Origin: JBCBWG01 sp036804185
GTDB taxonomy: Bacteria > Pseudomonadota > Alphaproteobacteria > Rhizobiales > Hyphomicrobiaceae
Assembly (NCBI GenBank): GCA_050330095.1
Contig: JBHJOC010000045.1
Location: 1 to 32,111, forward strand
Direction: 5' to 3'
Length of the DNA: 32,111 nucleotides
Shown here one piece after another: positions 23,242 to 30,725 of the stretch (positions are counted from its first letter, which is position 1; each line of letters begins with the position of its first letter). The notes under the pieces were generated by a model. The model worked only from the letters and a program-made list of their open reading frames with translations, was not told the origin of the DNA and did not search any database. The position numbers and the translations under genes are program-made.

Positions 23242-24474
23242 TCAGGCTGCGAAACGCAGGAGCTTGATCGCATCGAAGTCCTGCACCCCGCCGCCGACGC
23301 GCTTGGTCGTATAGAACAAGACGTAGGGCTTTGAGGAATAGGGATCGCGCAGCATCCGGATGCCAAGCCGGTCGACGATCAGGTAGCCGCGACGGAAGTC
23401 GCCGAACGCAATCGCGTTCGCGTTCGCCGCGATATCCGGCATGTCCTCGGCCTCGACGACCGGATACCCGAGCAGCGTCGGTGGAGAACCCGCGCTCACC
23501 GACGGTTGCCACAGATAGTGACCATCGGCGTCCTTCAGCTTGCGGACTGCAGCCTGCGTCTTGCGATTCATGACAAACGTGCCGTTGGCCCGATAGCCAG
23601 CCTTGATCGCATAGATGAGGTCGATCAGCCTGTCGGCCGGGGCGGAGGCTGCAAAGCCGCCCGAGACGCCCGTTGAAATCGTCGCGAGGTTGCCCCACGT
23701 CCAGCTCGCAGCCGCCACGGTCGGATAATCCATGAACCCGCGCGGCTTATTGTTGCCGTCGCCAATGACGAATGCCTTGCCCTCCTGCTCGGCGAAGACG
23801 GCACGCACCTCGTCAGCAATCCATAGATCGATGTCGATGGCCGCATCGTCCAACAGCGCCTGGGTCGCGGCAGGCATCGCGTAGAGTTCCATGGTCGGGA
23901 ACGTGAGTTCAGCCAGTGTCGGCGTTGTCGTCTGCGGGCGTGCTGCAGTCTCGCCAGCCCATCCTGTTTCCTGGCCTGTGATTGCGAACGGCTTCTTGAG
24001 CACCGCACCCGTGACCTGGCGGACGCTCGCAATTGCACGGATCGGCGATGCGTCGCGCAGCGCCGAATTGATCATGGTCTCCGTCTCGTGCGGTACGAGA
24101 TATCCGCCATCCGAATCGGTGCCAATCGACATCGCCTTGCGGTCGAGATCGCGCAGGCCGCCGTCTTGGCCTTTACGAACATAACTGCTGAATGCTTCGG
24201 CGTAGGCATCTTGAAGCCCAGGGCCTGGTCCGTGACTTGCTGCCCGCGTGGCCCGCTGGACCAGCGCGTCGACCGTCTTCTGCTGCACGTCGAGCGATCG
24301 GCTGATGCGGTCGAGCTTGTCGGTCGTCACAACATCTGCCGAGAACCGACGCTCGACCTCGGAGAGCCGACGGTTGTTCGTGTCCTTGAAAGCCTCGAAG
24401 GCTTCAATCAGGTCTTCGAAAGCTGTGGCAATATCCTGGCCGCCAGCCTTCGTCTCAAGGTGGGTATGGGTCAT
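23242..24474 (-). CDS. Major capsid protein, HK97 fold (RcGTA g5 homologue)
   Basis: A 410-residue HK97-type capsid protein. The N-terminal helical delta region (about 1-100; EDLIEAFEAFKDTNNRRLSEVERRF...KTVDALVQRAT) should be removed by the prohead protease. The mature region has the phage family blocks KAMSIGTDSDGGYLVPHETETMINSALRDASPIRAIASVRQV, GWAGETAARPQTTTPTLAELTFP, LLDDAAIDIDLWIADEV, FVIGDGNNKPRGFMDYP and a C-terminal GVQDFDAIKLLRFAA. The start is the ATG at 24474, which has a GGAAAGG site; the ATG at 24489 is an alternative adding five residues. It lies 21 bp after the protease gene. Confidence 0.97.
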   Translation of the reverse strand: MTHTHLETKAGGQDIATAFEDLIEAFEAFKDTNNRRLSEVERRFSADVVTTDKLDRISRSLDVQQKTVDALVQRATRAASHGPGPGLQDAYAEAFSSYVRKGQDGGLRDLDRKAMSIGTDSDGGYLVPHETETMINSALRDASPIRAIASVRQVTGAVLKKPFAITGQETGWAGETAARPQTTTPTLAELTFPTMELYAMPAATQALLDDAAIDIDLWIADEVRAVFAEQEGKAFVIGDGNNKPRGFMDYPTVAAASWTWGNLATISTGVSGGFAASAPADRLIDLIYAIKAGYRANGTFVMNRKTQAAVRKLKDADGHYLWQPSVSAGSPPTLLGYPVVEAEDMPDIAANANAIAFGDFRRGYLIVDRLGIRMLRDPYSSKPYVLFYTTKRVGGGVQDFDAIKLLRFAA

Positions 24475-24495
24475 CGCGTGCCTTTCCATGGGGCT

Positions 24496-25212
24496 TCACT
24501 TGGGTCTGGATTGTGGTGATCGCAGCAACTCTGCGGCCCGCTCGATCTGCCGGCGCAGGGTTTGGTCGCGCGGAAGAGGTGCGCCGGCATCCCGCTCGGC
24601 CCGCAGCCCTTTGAGCCCGTCGCGCATGACCGCGCGGGCCTGTGAGCGCGTCAGCCCAGCATCCCGCGTGAGCCAGCGCTCGAACTCCCGTTCGCTCGGC
24701 ATCGCACGTGCGAACGGTGAGGCCTTGACCGACGACACCCGCGCCGCGGGCTGCATCGGAAATGTCACGACCGATATTTCCCAGAGGTCGATCTTGAGAA
24801 GATGTCGCGTCCCGCTCTTGCGATCGTTCTGGGCTCGCACGACCCGAAACCCGATCGACAGCCCATCAACCGCGCCGGCGCGCATCAGTGAGAGCACTTC
24901 CCGCGCGCGTGCAACGTCTGGCATCAGGCGTCCACGCGCGAATAAGCCGCGCGCATCCTCATGCAGGCGTTGCCAGACGCCGATCGGCTCGCCTGGATCA
25001 TGTTGGAACAACATCTTGACCGCGTTTGGCGGCCTATTCATCAGCGTGTCACGGAACGCTCCCGGATGGACGACATCGCGACCCAGGTCCTCGATGGCGA
25101 ACAAGCTCGCATAACCCTCGAAGGTTCCGTCGAGCGTGACGTCCTTCAGATCGAGGGCACAGAATTTCACTTCCGGCGCCGCCTCGAGAAGCGGCATGCA
25201 TCTGAGGCTCAT
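24496..25212 (-). CDS. HK97-family prohead protease (RcGTA g4 homologue)
   Basis: A 238-residue serine protease (peptidase family U35) that trims the capsid delta domain during head maturation. Core blocks are FEGYASLFAIEDLGRDVVHPGAF, LFQHDPGEPIGVW (catalytic H71), AGAVDGLSIGFRV (S119) and LWEISVVTFPMQPAARV. An Arg-rich helical C-terminal extension (REFERWLTRDAGLTRSQARAVMRDGLKGL) is common in the GTA versions. The frame is open to 25644, but the first 144 codons would overlap portal and are Arg-rich shadow sequence, so the ATG at 25212 is chosen. It follows portal by 67 bp. Confidence 0.94.
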   Translation of the reverse strand: MSLRCMPLLEAAPEVKFCALDLKDVTLDGTFEGYASLFAIEDLGRDVVHPGAFRDTLMNRPPNAVKMLFQHDPGEPIGVWQRLHEDARGLFARGRLMPDVARAREVLSLMRAGAVDGLSIGFRVVRAQNDRKSGTRHLLKIDLWEISVVTFPMQPAARVSSVKASPFARAMPSEREFERWLTRDAGLTRSQARAVMRDGLKGLRAERDAGAPLPRDQTLRRQIERAAELLRSPQSRPK

Positions 25213-25279
25213 GGGTTTTCGTCCGTGAGGGCTTGATGGGCTGAAAGGTGGTGTCGTGATTGCTTGTCGGCGGGGGCCG

Positions 25280-26545
25280 TCAGCGTTCCGGCCCGCGCGA
25301 GGCCTGGCTATCGCGCGGTGGGTAGCCGACCATCGCGCGCTTCTCGTTCTCATCGAGGAAGGAAACAGCCTGTAGACGCTGCCAGAGCGCATCGCGCTCC
25401 GAGGAGAGTGCATCAACGCCTTCGAGATCAGGCCGCAGGATGAACGGACGGTCGTAGGCTGGGCCGAGCCATGCCGCCAAGGCGCGCGCCGTGCGCATGA
25501 CCAGCGGCAGGACTGTCTGCCGCCAGAACGTTCGGTTCGCTTCCTGGTAATTGGCGTACGTATTGTCGCCCGGAATACCGAGGAGCATCGGCGGCACGCC
25601 CAGCGCCAGCGCGATCTCGCGCGCAGCCGCATCCTTGGCTGCAATGAAGTCCATATCGCGTGGCGTAAGGCTCATGGCCTTCCAGTCGAGGCCACCTTCG
25701 AGCAGGAGCGGGCGGCCCGCGTTGCGTGCGCCTTGAAAACTCTCCTCAAGCTCGGCCTTTAGACGGTCGAACTGCTCGCCCGTCATATGGGTTGGATTCG
25801 AATAGACAAGCGCGCCGGATGGGCGCGCTGCGTTGTCGAGCAACGCCTTGTTCCACCGACTTGCGCCATTGTGGATGTCGATTGCCGTTGCAGCCGCCTC
25901 GATCGGCGACAACCCGTAGCAATCGTCGAGTGGGTGAAACAGCCGAAGATGCAGAACACTTCCGACGCCATCGACAGCTTCGCCTGGGATCAGCCGCCAG
26001 CGGTCGTCATCAAGGTAGTCAAAGCGGTCAGCACCGCCTGAACCATGAGGCACGACCCGAACACGGTCGGGCCTCAGGACCTGAAGCCCGGCCAGCCGTG
26101 GACCGACGCCGTGGGCTCGCAAGTAGGCGTTGCCGGAGACGAGCAGGTAGCCATACCAAGTCTCGAGAATGTCGGTCAGCGTCATGCCGTGCGTTGGGCG
26201 CGCGAGCAACTCGCTAACCGGATGCGGATCGAATTCGGGCGTCGATGGCACGCCATCGACCCGCAACGGAACCGAAGCCGCAGCCTCGGCGATCAGCCGC
26301 ACGCAGCGATAGACGACCGCATTGCGCATGACGCCGTCGCGCGCCAGTGTTCTATAGGTTCTTGCTCCCCATGTCGCGCTTGAGGGTTGGGTGATGGCAA
26401 GAAAGCCCGATGGCAGCGACTTGGCAGCGCGACCGACACCTGCATCTCCCGTTTCGACGCGGGCGCCCATATCCACTCCTGTCTCTCGTCCATGCTTCAA
26501 CTCTGCAGCGCCGCGGCGCGAGAACAGCCGATCGAACACGGTCAT
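25280..26545 (-). CDS. Portal protein, HK97 family (RcGTA g3 homologue)
   Basis: A 421-residue portal subunit forming the DNA channel at one capsid vertex. Diagnostic blocks are VYRCVRLIAEAAASVPLRVDG, LLARPTHGMTLTDILETWYGYLLVSGNAYL, HLRLFHPLDDCYGLSPIEAAATAIDIHNGASRWNKALLDNAARPSGAL, FQGARNAGRPLLLEGGLDWKAM and GVPPMLLGIPGDNTYANYQEANRTFWRQTVLPL. The ATG at 26545 has an AAGGA site and lies 4 bp after the terminase stop codon. The upstream open frame overlapping terminase is not used. Confidence 0.96.
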   Translation of the reverse strand: MTVFDRLFSRRGAAELKHGRETGVDMGARVETGDAGVGRAAKSLPSGFLAITQPSSATWGARTYRTLARDGVMRNAVVYRCVRLIAEAAASVPLRVDGVPSTPEFDPHPVSELLARPTHGMTLTDILETWYGYLLVSGNAYLRAHGVGPRLAGLQVLRPDRVRVVPHGSGGADRFDYLDDDRWRLIPGEAVDGVGSVLHLRLFHPLDDCYGLSPIEAAATAIDIHNGASRWNKALLDNAARPSGALVYSNPTHMTGEQFDRLKAELEESFQGARNAGRPLLLEGGLDWKAMSLTPRDMDFIAAKDAAAREIALALGVPPMLLGIPGDNTYANYQEANRTFWRQTVLPLVMRTARALAAWLGPAYDRPFILRPDLEGVDALSSERDALWQRLQAVSFLDENEKRAMVGYPPRDSQASRGPER

Positions 26546-26549
26546 GCAG

Positions 26550-27917
26550 TCAGATCCTTCTGAGGCTCGGCCCATCGCTGGTCGAGAGCATGAGATCGGT
26601 GAGCGCCCAGACCAGCGCATCGAGCCGGTCGGGCGAACGCGGGCCAGTGCTGGCAGTGACGCCAAAGCTCAGCATCTGCGCCTCAAGCTCTGGAAACGTG
26701 CCGATGTGCGCGACACGGCCCTCGGCGTAGAGTGCTGCGATCGGCTCGGCCCTCAGCCACTTGCCGCGCGTTGCCCGGACCTTGCGGATCGGCAGGTTCG
26801 GCGCTGACTGGCGCAGGACGGCCTCGACCAAGTCGCCACCTTGATTGACCTCGACGACGATGCTGTCAGCCTCGAAGTCCGACAACGCCGCAACGACGGC
26901 GTTGGCCCAGATTGTGGGCGCGCGGCCTTGCACGGTTCGATCTGCGATCACGTAGCCTCGACGGTCAGCGCCGAGCGCTGCGACGATGATGCCGCACGCA
27001 TCGGACTTGGCGTGAGACGTCACTGGCGGATCGACAGCGACCACCGTTCGGCCACGGTCGAAGATCCTTTCCCCCGACGTCTGGATGCGGGCCGCCTCGA
27101 TCCAGTCGCGCCGCCAAAGTGCGCCGACATCCGATTCTACGACATCGCCGTCAATTTCCTGCCGCCCCAGGACCGTGCCCCGATAGCGACGCTCCATTTC
27201 TTCGAGGAACGAGGGAGCAAGGTTTTCCGCATTCAACTTCGTTGGTGCCCTGGTCACCACCGTTGATGGATCGGCGAGCAGGCGCTTCAGAATCGCCAGC
27301 GGTTTCGGCGTCGTCGTCACGATCGCGCGCGGGGTCTCCCCGAGGCGCAACCCGAACTGCAGCATGTTCCAAGTCTCCTCGGCGCGGCGCCATTTGGCGA
27401 ACTCGTCGCACCAGGCGGCGTGGAACTGGGGGCCTCGAAGGCTTTCTGGACGATCAGCCGAAAAGAACTGAGCAACGGAACCGTTCGGCCAAACCAGGCG
27501 ATTGCTGCCCGCATCGAGCTTGGGTCTCGCGTCTGGCTGGCTGACCGACGCAATGCCCGAGTGGCCTTCAACCATCACAGTCCGCACGTCGTGGATCGTC
27601 TCGCCAACGAGTGCTATCCGGATGGGATGAGGCTTCGCCTCCACGAGACCACGCACCCATTCCGCGCCGGCCCGCGTTTTTCCTGCTCCACGCCCACCGA
27701 GTAGGACCCAGGTGCGCCATGGTGGCGAAGCTTCACACTCTCTCGGTGGCAACTGGTCGTCGCGCGCCCAGATCGACCAATCGCCGAGCAGCCGGACGAC
27801 ATCGGATATCGGCAACTCTGCAAGCATTTCGGCGATCGCGTCAGGTCTCGCGGAGCAGTCGCGTGCGAAGTTTGACAATGCGCTCAGCAAGTGCTCTGCG
27901 GACGGCGTCCGTGTCAT
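26550..27917 (-). CDS. Terminase large subunit (RcGTA g2 homologue)
   Basis: The DNA packaging motor and nuclease, 455 residues. Walker A is GGRGAGKT (residues 74-81) and the Walker B region HAAWCDEFAKW has D171/E172. The C-terminal RNase-H-like nuclease begins with TVVAVDPPVTSHAKSDACGIIV, has a middle acidic strand (DSIVVEVNQGGDLVEAVL) and ends near DRLDALVWALTDLML. In a GTA this motor packages host DNA headful by headful instead of its own genome. The ATG at 27917 is chosen; it overlaps the g1 end by 77 bp. An alternative start at 27995 would add 26 residues. Confidence 0.96.
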   Translation of the reverse strand: MTRTPSAEHLLSALSNFARDCSARPDAIAEMLAELPISDVVRLLGDWSIWARDDQLPPRECEASPPWRTWVLLGGRGAGKTRAGAEWVRGLVEAKPHPIRIALVGETIHDVRTVMVEGHSGIASVSQPDARPKLDAGSNRLVWPNGSVAQFFSADRPESLRGPQFHAAWCDEFAKWRRAEETWNMLQFGLRLGETPRAIVTTTPKPLAILKRLLADPSTVVTRAPTKLNAENLAPSFLEEMERRYRGTVLGRQEIDGDVVESDVGALWRRDWIEAARIQTSGERIFDRGRTVVAVDPPVTSHAKSDACGIIVAALGADRRGYVIADRTVQGRAPTIWANAVVAALSDFEADSIVVEVNQGGDLVEAVLRQSAPNLPIRKVRATRGKWLRAEPIAALYAEGRVAHIGTFPELEAQMLSFGVTASTGPRSPDRLDALVWALTDLMLSTSDGPSLRRI

Positions 27918-28512
27918 CTCCCGGAGGCCCCCCGCTAATGGAAGTTTCAAGCCCGTGATTGAGGCGCTCGCGGTCAGCAAGCCTTTCTTTCGCACCCTTT
28001 GGTTTCACGGCGCTTTCACCGCCGCTGATTTTGCAAATGCGCTCGTAGTTTCTTATGATTGACCCGAGAACGCGGGCTTCGCGTTCATCCTGGGACGCCG
28101 CAGCTTCTAAATCTTCGTTCATTCTTTCCTCGAGCGCGGTAAGTTGCTGTTCCACGGCCGCCAGCAGGCGCGCGCTCACGGCTTCGGAGCGCCGCCGAGC
28201 ACCTCGCCCTTCTGTTGAGCCTTGTGTGTGTTTCCGTTTGCGCGCAGGCCGAGCCGGGCTTGCCGGATCAACTGGTGCGGCTTTCCGCTGCACCGGCTGG
28301 TCTGGCGGCTGACTGCTCGCCGCTGAGCCCATACCAGCATGGTGCAACGGCTCGCGCGGATGGCCAGCCTTGTGCCAGCCGTCCTTGCGAGCGCGCGCGT
28401 AAACCGCCGACCGCGATATCGAAAAGCGACGCGCGATCTCTGCGATCGGCAAGGCTTGTTCGACATAACACGCACGGATCGCCGGCCAATCCGATCTGGA
28501 TCGAACCGTCAT
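27841..28512 (-). CDS. Small terminase-like protein (RcGTA g1 homologue)
   Basis: A 223-residue DNA-binding protein. The N-terminal helix-turn-helix (WPAIRACYVEQALPIAEIARRFSISRSAVYARARKDGW, residues 9-46) resembles resolvase/small-terminase HTHs. A Pro/Ala/Arg-rich linker (about 50-110) follows, then a coiled-coil-like segment (AVSARLLAAVEQQLTALEERMNEDLEAAASQDEREARVLGSIIRNYERI) and a tail that matches GTA g1 proteins in layout. In RcGTA this protein has weak, largely non-specific DNA binding, in line with random packaging. It is the first gene of the cluster, about 60 bp after a good promoter; the ATG at 28512 has only a weak ribosome site. It overlaps terminase large by 77 bp. Confidence 0.88.
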   Translation of the reverse strand: MTVRSRSDWPAIRACYVEQALPIAEIARRFSISRSAVYARARKDGWHKAGHPREPLHHAGMGSAASSQPPDQPVQRKAAPVDPASPARPARKRKHTQGSTEGRGARRRSEAVSARLLAAVEQQLTALEERMNEDLEAAASQDEREARVLGSIIRNYERICKISGGESAVKPKGAKERLADRERLNHGLETSISGGPPGDDTDAVRRALAERIVKLRTRLLRET

Positions 28513-28579
28513 TTTGAAACCATATCGGGGAGGACGCGCTCGATAGCATCAGAATGATGCAATTCCCGAGCATAAACAA

Positions 28580-28608
28580 AACATATCGAAACACCGTTGC
28601 GATGTCAA
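28580..28608 (-). promoter_or_regulatory. Promoter of the GTA operon
   Basis: On the minus strand TTGACA (28603-28608), a 17-bp spacer and TATGTT (28580-28585) lie about 70-95 bp before g1. The surrounding 28515-28740 segment is AT-rich compared with the rest of the window. The -35 is a perfect consensus match and the -10 matches four of six. In Rhodobacter GTA transcription needs the activator GafA together with RNA polymerase; I cannot point to its site here. I find no TTAA-N7-TTAA CtrA box. Confidence 0.6.
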
Positions 28609-28660
28609 TAAAAATCAAACAAACAAAACCGAATTACCAAGCAGAAGAATTAGTATTCAA

Positions 28661-28703
28661 TTCCCCGCATTGGCAGCCTAGCATAGGCGAAACCAGCGGG
28701 GAT
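28661..28703. promoter_or_regulatory. Nested palindrome upstream of the GTA promoter
   Basis: CCCCGC (28663-28668) pairs with GCGGGG (28696-28701). Inside is GCCTA (28676-28680) with TAGGC (28684-28688) around GCA. It lies 55-95 bp upstream of the -35 element, in otherwise AT-rich non-coding DNA, a position fit for an activator or silencer site. No gene is recognisable here. Confidence 0.35.
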
Positions 28704-28779
28704 AATTATTTCAATTACGTACAATCTACGAATGCTTCGGCATGGCTCTATGATCTGCAGACCCAGTACCGTGCGGGAA

Positions 28780-28801
28780 GCGGGAGCATCGCAGCTCCCG
28801 C
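28780..28801. other. Perfect 8-bp stem-loop between the GTA promoter region and the sodB-side repeats
   Basis: GCGGGAGC (28780-28787) and GCTCCCGC (28794-28801) pair perfectly around ATCGCA. There is no T-run on either side. It may help end sodB transcripts on the minus strand ahead of the GTA promoter, but this is weak. Confidence 0.35.
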
Positions 28802-28849
28802 CCTCGATCACACAGCAAGTTGTGCTGATGGCGCTTGGCTAGTACCGCC

Positions 28850-29005
28850 GATCATAAGTCCCTGCACCATCCGCAACACCCGGCGTCCAGGAACTTCTGA
28901 TCAAAAACCGGTCCAAGATACAATAGGTTGCTCGTACCATTCGCTTTCCGAAGTTCGTTTCCGCGCCAGACCAGACAGTCTCACGAACTACGGAAAGCAG
29001 GTCCT
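28850..29005 (-). repeat. Composite B-A palindromic element, copy 2 (inverted)
   Basis: Read on the minus strand, module B comes first: arms GCTTTCCGTAGTTCG and CGAACTTCGGAAAGC, plus-strand 28984-28998 and 28943-28957. Module A follows, with plus-strand arms GATCATAAGTCCCTG (28850-28864) and CAGGAACTTCTGATC (28888-28902). The length is 156 bp, as in the other two composites. Its first bases overlap the sodB stop codon (29004-29006). Beyond the A arm the sequence GGCGGTAC is shared with the copy at 29671. Confidence 0.88.
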
Positions 29006-29603
29006 AGCTGGTCGCGCTCGCGAGCTGGTCGACGTAGCCCCAGTTCACAAGATTATCGAAGAACGCTTCGAGGTACTTCGGACGCGCATTGCGGTAGTCG
29101 ATGTAGTAGCTGTGTTCCCACACGTCGCAGCCAAGGATCGGCGTTGCGCCGTGCATCAGCGGGTTCTCGCCGTTCGGCGTCTTCATGACGTGCAAGGCGC
29201 CGTCCTTAACCGCAAGCCAAGCCCAGCCTGAGCCGAACTGTGTCGTTCCCGCCTGGATGAAATCGGCGCGGACCTTGTCAAGACCACCATACGCCGTCAC
29301 CAGCTTCTCGACCGCACCTGGCAGCGACGAGCCACCACCGTTGGGCTTCATCCAGTTCCAGAAGTGCAGGTGGTTATAGTGCTGGCCCGCCTGGTTCACG
29401 AGCCCCTGATGGCCCTCGGCGAACGCCTTCTTGCAGATCTCTTCAAGGCTCAGAGTTGCATACGCCGTCCCGTCGATCAGACCGTTGCCGGCGTTGACGT
29501 AGGCAAGATGGTGCTTGTCGTGGTGGAACTCGAGGGTCTCCCGCGACATGTAGGGGGCCAGCGCATCGTAGGCATAGGGCAGTTCAGGTAGGGTGAAAGC
29601 CAT
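29004..29603 (-). CDS. sodB: Superoxide dismutase, Fe/Mn family
   Basis: A 199-residue cytoplasmic enzyme that converts superoxide to oxygen and hydrogen peroxide. The metal ligands are visible: H27 (LEFHHDKHH), H79 (QHYNHLHFW), D161 and H165 (CDVWEHSYY). The family block FGSGWAWLAV is near 124-133. The glutamine in NQAGQHYNH points to the Fe-type or cambialistic group. The ATG at 29603 has a GAGGA site. The gene is flanked by composite B-A repeats in opposite orientation. The downstream one begins at its stop codon, and the upstream one starts 68 bp before its ATG, leaving little room for a promoter outside the repeat. Confidence 0.97.
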   Translation of the reverse strand: MAFTLPELPYAYDALAPYMSRETLEFHHDKHHLAYVNAGNGLIDGTAYATLSLEEICKKAFAEGHQGLVNQAGQHYNHLHFWNWMKPNGGGSSLPGAVEKLVTAYGGLDKVRADFIQAGTTQFGSGWAWLAVKDGALHVMKTPNGENPLMHGATPILGCDVWEHSYYIDYRNARPKYLEAFFDNLVNWGYVDQLASATS

Positions 29604-29670
29604 CGTCTGGTTCCTCGTGATTGGTTCGACCCAAAGTCGTTGGCTCGAAGCTCTATTGGGTGCGCAACCC

Positions 29671-29826
29671 AGTACCCGCTCTCCGTGGTCCGTCTGTCAC
29701 CCTCGTCACAGGCCGAAACGAACTGCGGAAAGCAAAGGGCACTGGCAACATATTGGATCTATTGCCGCTTTTCGATCAGACGTCCATGGAAGCCGGATGT
29801 TGCGGATGGTGCAGGCACTTCTGATC
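29671..29826 (+). repeat. Composite B-A palindromic element, copy 3
   Basis: Module B spans 29671-29743 (AGTACCC start, inner right arm CGAACTGCGGAAAGC at 29719-29733, GGGCACT end). A 20-bp linker beginning GGCAACATATTG follows, then module A (29764-29833) with arms GATCAGACGTCCATG (29774-29788) and CAGGCACTTCTGATC (29812-29826). It has the same length and order as the copy at 9515-9670. The unit may extend to GGCGGTAC at 29834, giving GTACC-type inverted ends and about 163 bp. Confidence 0.88.
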
Positions 29827-29833
29827 GGCGGTA

Positions 29834-29907
29834 CGAGTGCCTGTCTCGTCTCATCGCTGTGCTGGCCGCAACCGCTGACGATCTAGGCGAGACACGAAGG
29901 CCACTCG
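29834..29907. repeat. Imperfect palindrome next to the composite repeat
   Basis: CGAGTG (29834-29839) and TGTCTCG (29842-29848) pair with CACTCG (29902-29907) and CGAGACA (29888-29894). It abuts repeat A on one side and another palindrome on the other. No gene is present. Confidence 0.4.
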
Positions 29908-29921
29908 CGAAATTAATGGGT

Positions 29922-29999
29922 TAGTGTGGCGTGATCGCGCCGTAGTTGACCCATGCATGCAGCACGCTGGTCGTCAATTAAGGCGCGACGCCACACTAG
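29922..29999. repeat. 78-bp imperfect palindrome between sodB and the lipoprotein gene
   Basis: The left arm (29922-29950) starts TAGTGTGGCGT and ends TTGAC. The right arm (29973-29999) starts GTCAATTA and ends ACGCCACACTA. They pair over about 26 bp with one 3-nt bulge and two mismatches, around a 22-nt loop containing GCATGC. No other copy is seen in the window. It could be a bidirectional terminator-like element, a protein-binding site or another repeat family. Confidence 0.6.
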
Positions 30000-30156
30000 T
30001 GCAGCGCGTCCGTCAAATCAAACGCACGGAACCTGAGCGCAGTCTGCTTGGCTCTTTGCCATCCGGCGCCGCCATGTCCGGCAACGCGACGGCCGTTAAC
30101 GTCACTTTCACCATGCGAACGGCACAGTCGAGGCCTGTGCGTGTTGGAGTGTTGTG

Positions 30157-30633
30157 ATGCGTTGCGTTGAGCGAAGCCCGCAGACTGCGGGTCTGTGGAG
30201 CATGCCTCGAGCCAGCGGGGGCCTGCTCCCGCCTTGGCTCATTATCGCGGTCGCCGCAGCCTTTGCTGCCGGCTGCGCTCATGACCCGTCGCGCCATGGC
30301 GCGGGAGGACCGGTTGGCGTCCAGACAGCGCACATGGGCCGGCTAGCCGAACCTGAGCCCAAGGACTTGGAAGCCGATGGCCTGCCGGTGCAAAGCGCGC
30401 CGTTCCGCACGGAGCGCCCGGTCGTAGACGATCCTTCCGAGCCTTTCAGTCCGAACTATGGCCGTGTCCCGTTGCGCCCGCGCGAGGTGCCCGAGCAACT
30501 TCGCGGCCCAGCCCCGGAACAACACACGTCGGCCCATGAGCCAAGGATCGTTGCGTCTCGACCACTTTCCGACCGTGAAGCTCAACGGGTCATGATGCAG
30601 GCAATTGCGATCGTCGAACGCGGACACCCCTGA
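30157..30633 (+). CDS. Small hypothetical lipoprotein
   Basis: A 158-residue protein of unknown function. A hydrophobic helix (PPWLIIAVAAAFAAGC) ends in a lipobox-like FAAGC, so the mature protein probably begins at this cysteine (residue 40) and is anchored in a membrane facing the periplasm. The rest is Pro/Glu/Arg-rich and looks disordered (EPEPKDLEADGLPVQ, GRVPLRPREVPEQLRGPAPEQH), ending in a short helix (DREAQRVMMQAIAIVERG). The signal sequence is long; the ATG at 30157 has a GGAG site at good spacing, while a later ATG at 30205 has GGAG too close. No relatives recognised. It converges on gcdH. Confidence 0.6.
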   Translation: MRCVERSPQTAGLWSMPRASGGLLPPWLIIAVAAAFAAGCAHDPSRHGAGGPVGVQTAHMGRLAEPEPKDLEADGLPVQSAPFRTERPVVDDPSEPFSPNYGRVPLRPREVPEQLRGPAPEQHTSAHEPRIVASRPLSDREAQRVMMQAIAIVERGHP

Positions 30634-30663
30634 TCCCGGCTCGAGTCAGGCCCATCGACAGGC

Positions 30664-30703
30664 GCGTTTTGCGGATGGTGCGGGGACTTCTGATCGGTGG
30701 TAC
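30664..30703 (+). repeat. Palindromic repeat A, partial copy (right half)
   Basis: The segment GTTTTGCGGATGGTG followed by CGGGGACTTCTGATC and GGTGGTAC matches the loop, right arm and tail of module A. The left arm is missing. It lies between the ends of the lipoprotein and gcdH genes. Confidence 0.7.
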
Positions 30704-30725
30704 TTGCTGACATGAGCCAGAGACA

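Noticed and set aside
24496..25644. A 382-residue version of the prohead protease
   Set aside because: The first 144 codons overlap the portal gene in another frame, are Arg/Ser-rich shadow sequence, and have no counterpart in the family; the start at 25212 is sufficient.
12294..28512. An ordinary HK97-like prophage
   Set aside because: No integrase, repressor, replication genes or attachment sites are visible. The gene set and order, including GTA gp10 and the TIM-barrel tip protein, match RcGTA-type gene transfer agents.
28681..28720. TAAT-N7-ATTA in the GTA upstream region as a CtrA site
   Set aside because: CtrA boxes are TTAA-N7-TTAA; the match is to a different, symmetric pattern and is expected by chance in AT-rich DNA.
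28554..29231. A 225-codon open frame on the plus strand through the GTA promoter region and into sodB
   Set aside because: Its second half is antisense to sodB and runs through the B-A repeat. The first part lies over the GTA promoter and has no family likeness or convincing ribosome site.
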